NCBI GenBank assembly: GCA_026873275.1
Contig: JANTUC010000002.1
Span: 2,232,001 to 2,296,000 of the forward strand
DNA: 64,000 nt
Origin: Pseudopithomyces maydicus
Taxonomy: Eukaryota > Ascomycota > Dothideomycetes > Pleosporales > Didymosphaeriaceae
Reading direction: 5' to 3'
In this document: one piece after another, positions 63,414 through 64,000 of the stretch
Layout: every line of letters begins with the position of its first letter
Numbering within the stretch: the first letter of the stretch is position 1
Position numbers and translations under genes: made by a program
Notes under the pieces: model-generated
The model's database searches: none
Told to the model about the DNA's origin: nothing
The model's input: the letters and a program-made list of their open reading frames with translations, nothing else

Positions 63414-63449
63414 CTCCTAAGCAAAAACGCGCTCAGGAGCAAAAAGCGC
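63401..63449 (+). promoter_or_regulatory. Predicted -1 ribosomal frameshift signal between gag and pol (Gypsy-5)
   Basis: The heptamer G-GGT-TTT (63401-63407) is in the correct phase for X-XXY-YYZ slippage on the gag frame, two codons before the gag TAG at 63411. After a 5-nt spacer, GCTCCT (63413-63418) can pair with AGGAGC (63435-63440). Within the loop GCGCT (63429-63433) can pair with AGCGC (63445-63449), forming an H-type pseudoknot with an A-only connecting loop. The protease frame downstream is exactly the -1 phase. Confidence 0.7.
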
Positions 63450-64000
63450 ATACCATAAAAGAGACATTAGCGCAGCTTCAGCGCCACATCAATAACCTCA
63501 AACAAAACGCCGCCGCCTCAACCTGCCTACAGGAGACAGGTCTAGGCACAAAGAAGACGCCCCAAACACCACAAATACACCAGATATCCGCAGCGTCACT
63601 GGAGCCCACACAGGCCAAACAGTTCAAATTCGCCTACCATATAAAATTGCCGGCCTCCAAACAGTAGACTAAGGCACAACAGTTAACCAACACTAGAGCG
63701 AGCGCCAGCTTCATAAGCCGCCGATTCGTAACACAGCGCCAGCTCCAAACATTTCAGGTTCAAAACCCTATCACCCTTACTCTAGCCAACGGCAAGAAAG
63801 TAATAAACAAGCTCACAGAAGCCGCCGACCTAACAATCAAACACAGCACTCATATTCACCATGCTATATACTACGTCACCGACCTTAACACCTTCAACCT
63901 CATCTTAGGATACGACTGAATACGTCAACACGATCTAGTCATAAGTTTACCTAAACACTCCATGACTTTCAATTCAGACTATTACATAATAAACTATTTA
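63407..64000 (+). pseudogene. pol: Start of pol of Gypsy-5: protease (cut by window end)
   Basis: In the -1 phase relative to gag, a linker rich in Q and K (APKQKRAQEQ) leads to a retropepsin-like domain at about 63680-63990. It has ASASFISRRFV, then LTLANGKKVINKL, and the C-terminal FNLILGYD*IRQHDLVI block, where the stop replaces the usual W. The active site D-[ST]-G reads N-T-R at 63689-63697, two G-to-A changes. RT and the rest lie beyond the window. Confidence 0.85.

Overview
This window reads as a transposon graveyard from a filamentous ascomycete (Pezizomycotina). I find no intact host gene, tRNA or rRNA. Nearly all of it up to about 59.4 kb is extremely rich in TpA. The retroelement reading frames are broken mainly by TAG/TAA at positions where relatives have W, Q or R, and aspartates have become asparagine. 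That is the C-to-T / G-to-A pattern of repeat-induced point mutation (RIP), a process of ascomycete fungi. The species cannot be told from this.

Layout: 1-7104 is a Ty3/gypsy chromovirus (family A), cut by the window start inside its 5' LTR. 7105-11674 holds a heavily decayed minus-strand gypsy relic with a readable integrase (Gypsy-4). 11675-18200 holds a plus-strand chromovirus (Gypsy-2), with family B LTRs on either side in opposite orientations and a family A solo LTR inserted in its protease. 18206-26916 is AT-rich repeat debris with a poly(A)-tailed retroposon R (minus, 11-bp target duplication), a hybrid family B LTR, and arms of a foldback-like repeat D with spacer M. 26922-36050 is a full-length family B chromovirus carrying two further R insertions. 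36051-43806 holds repeats F, M, D and E, then a minus-strand gypsy relic (Gypsy-3). 43812-49259 is a complete minus-strand Ty1/copia element with a 5-bp target duplication. 49265-52312 is debris ending in a large inverted repeat. 52313-59442 is a second full-length family B chromovirus, less decayed. At about 59.44-59.58 kb composition changes abruptly to GC-richer, lightly mutated sequence, which holds an R fragment, an E copy, and the gag plus start of pol of another gypsy element (Gypsy-5) running off the right edge.

How the parts relate: the retroelements carry the usual gag (zinc knuckle), protease, RT, RNase H and integrase order, and three of them (A, B, Gypsy-2) end in a chromodomain, which in known chromoviruses steers integration to chromatin. 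Target-site duplications give a nesting order: R went into the first family B element after it had inserted, and a family A LTR went into Gypsy-2. Points most worth following are a textbook -1 frameshift signal between gag and pol of Gypsy-5, antisense reading frames between the chromodomain and 3' LTR in two chromovirus families, the foldback-like repeat, and exchange of U3 modules among family B LTRs.
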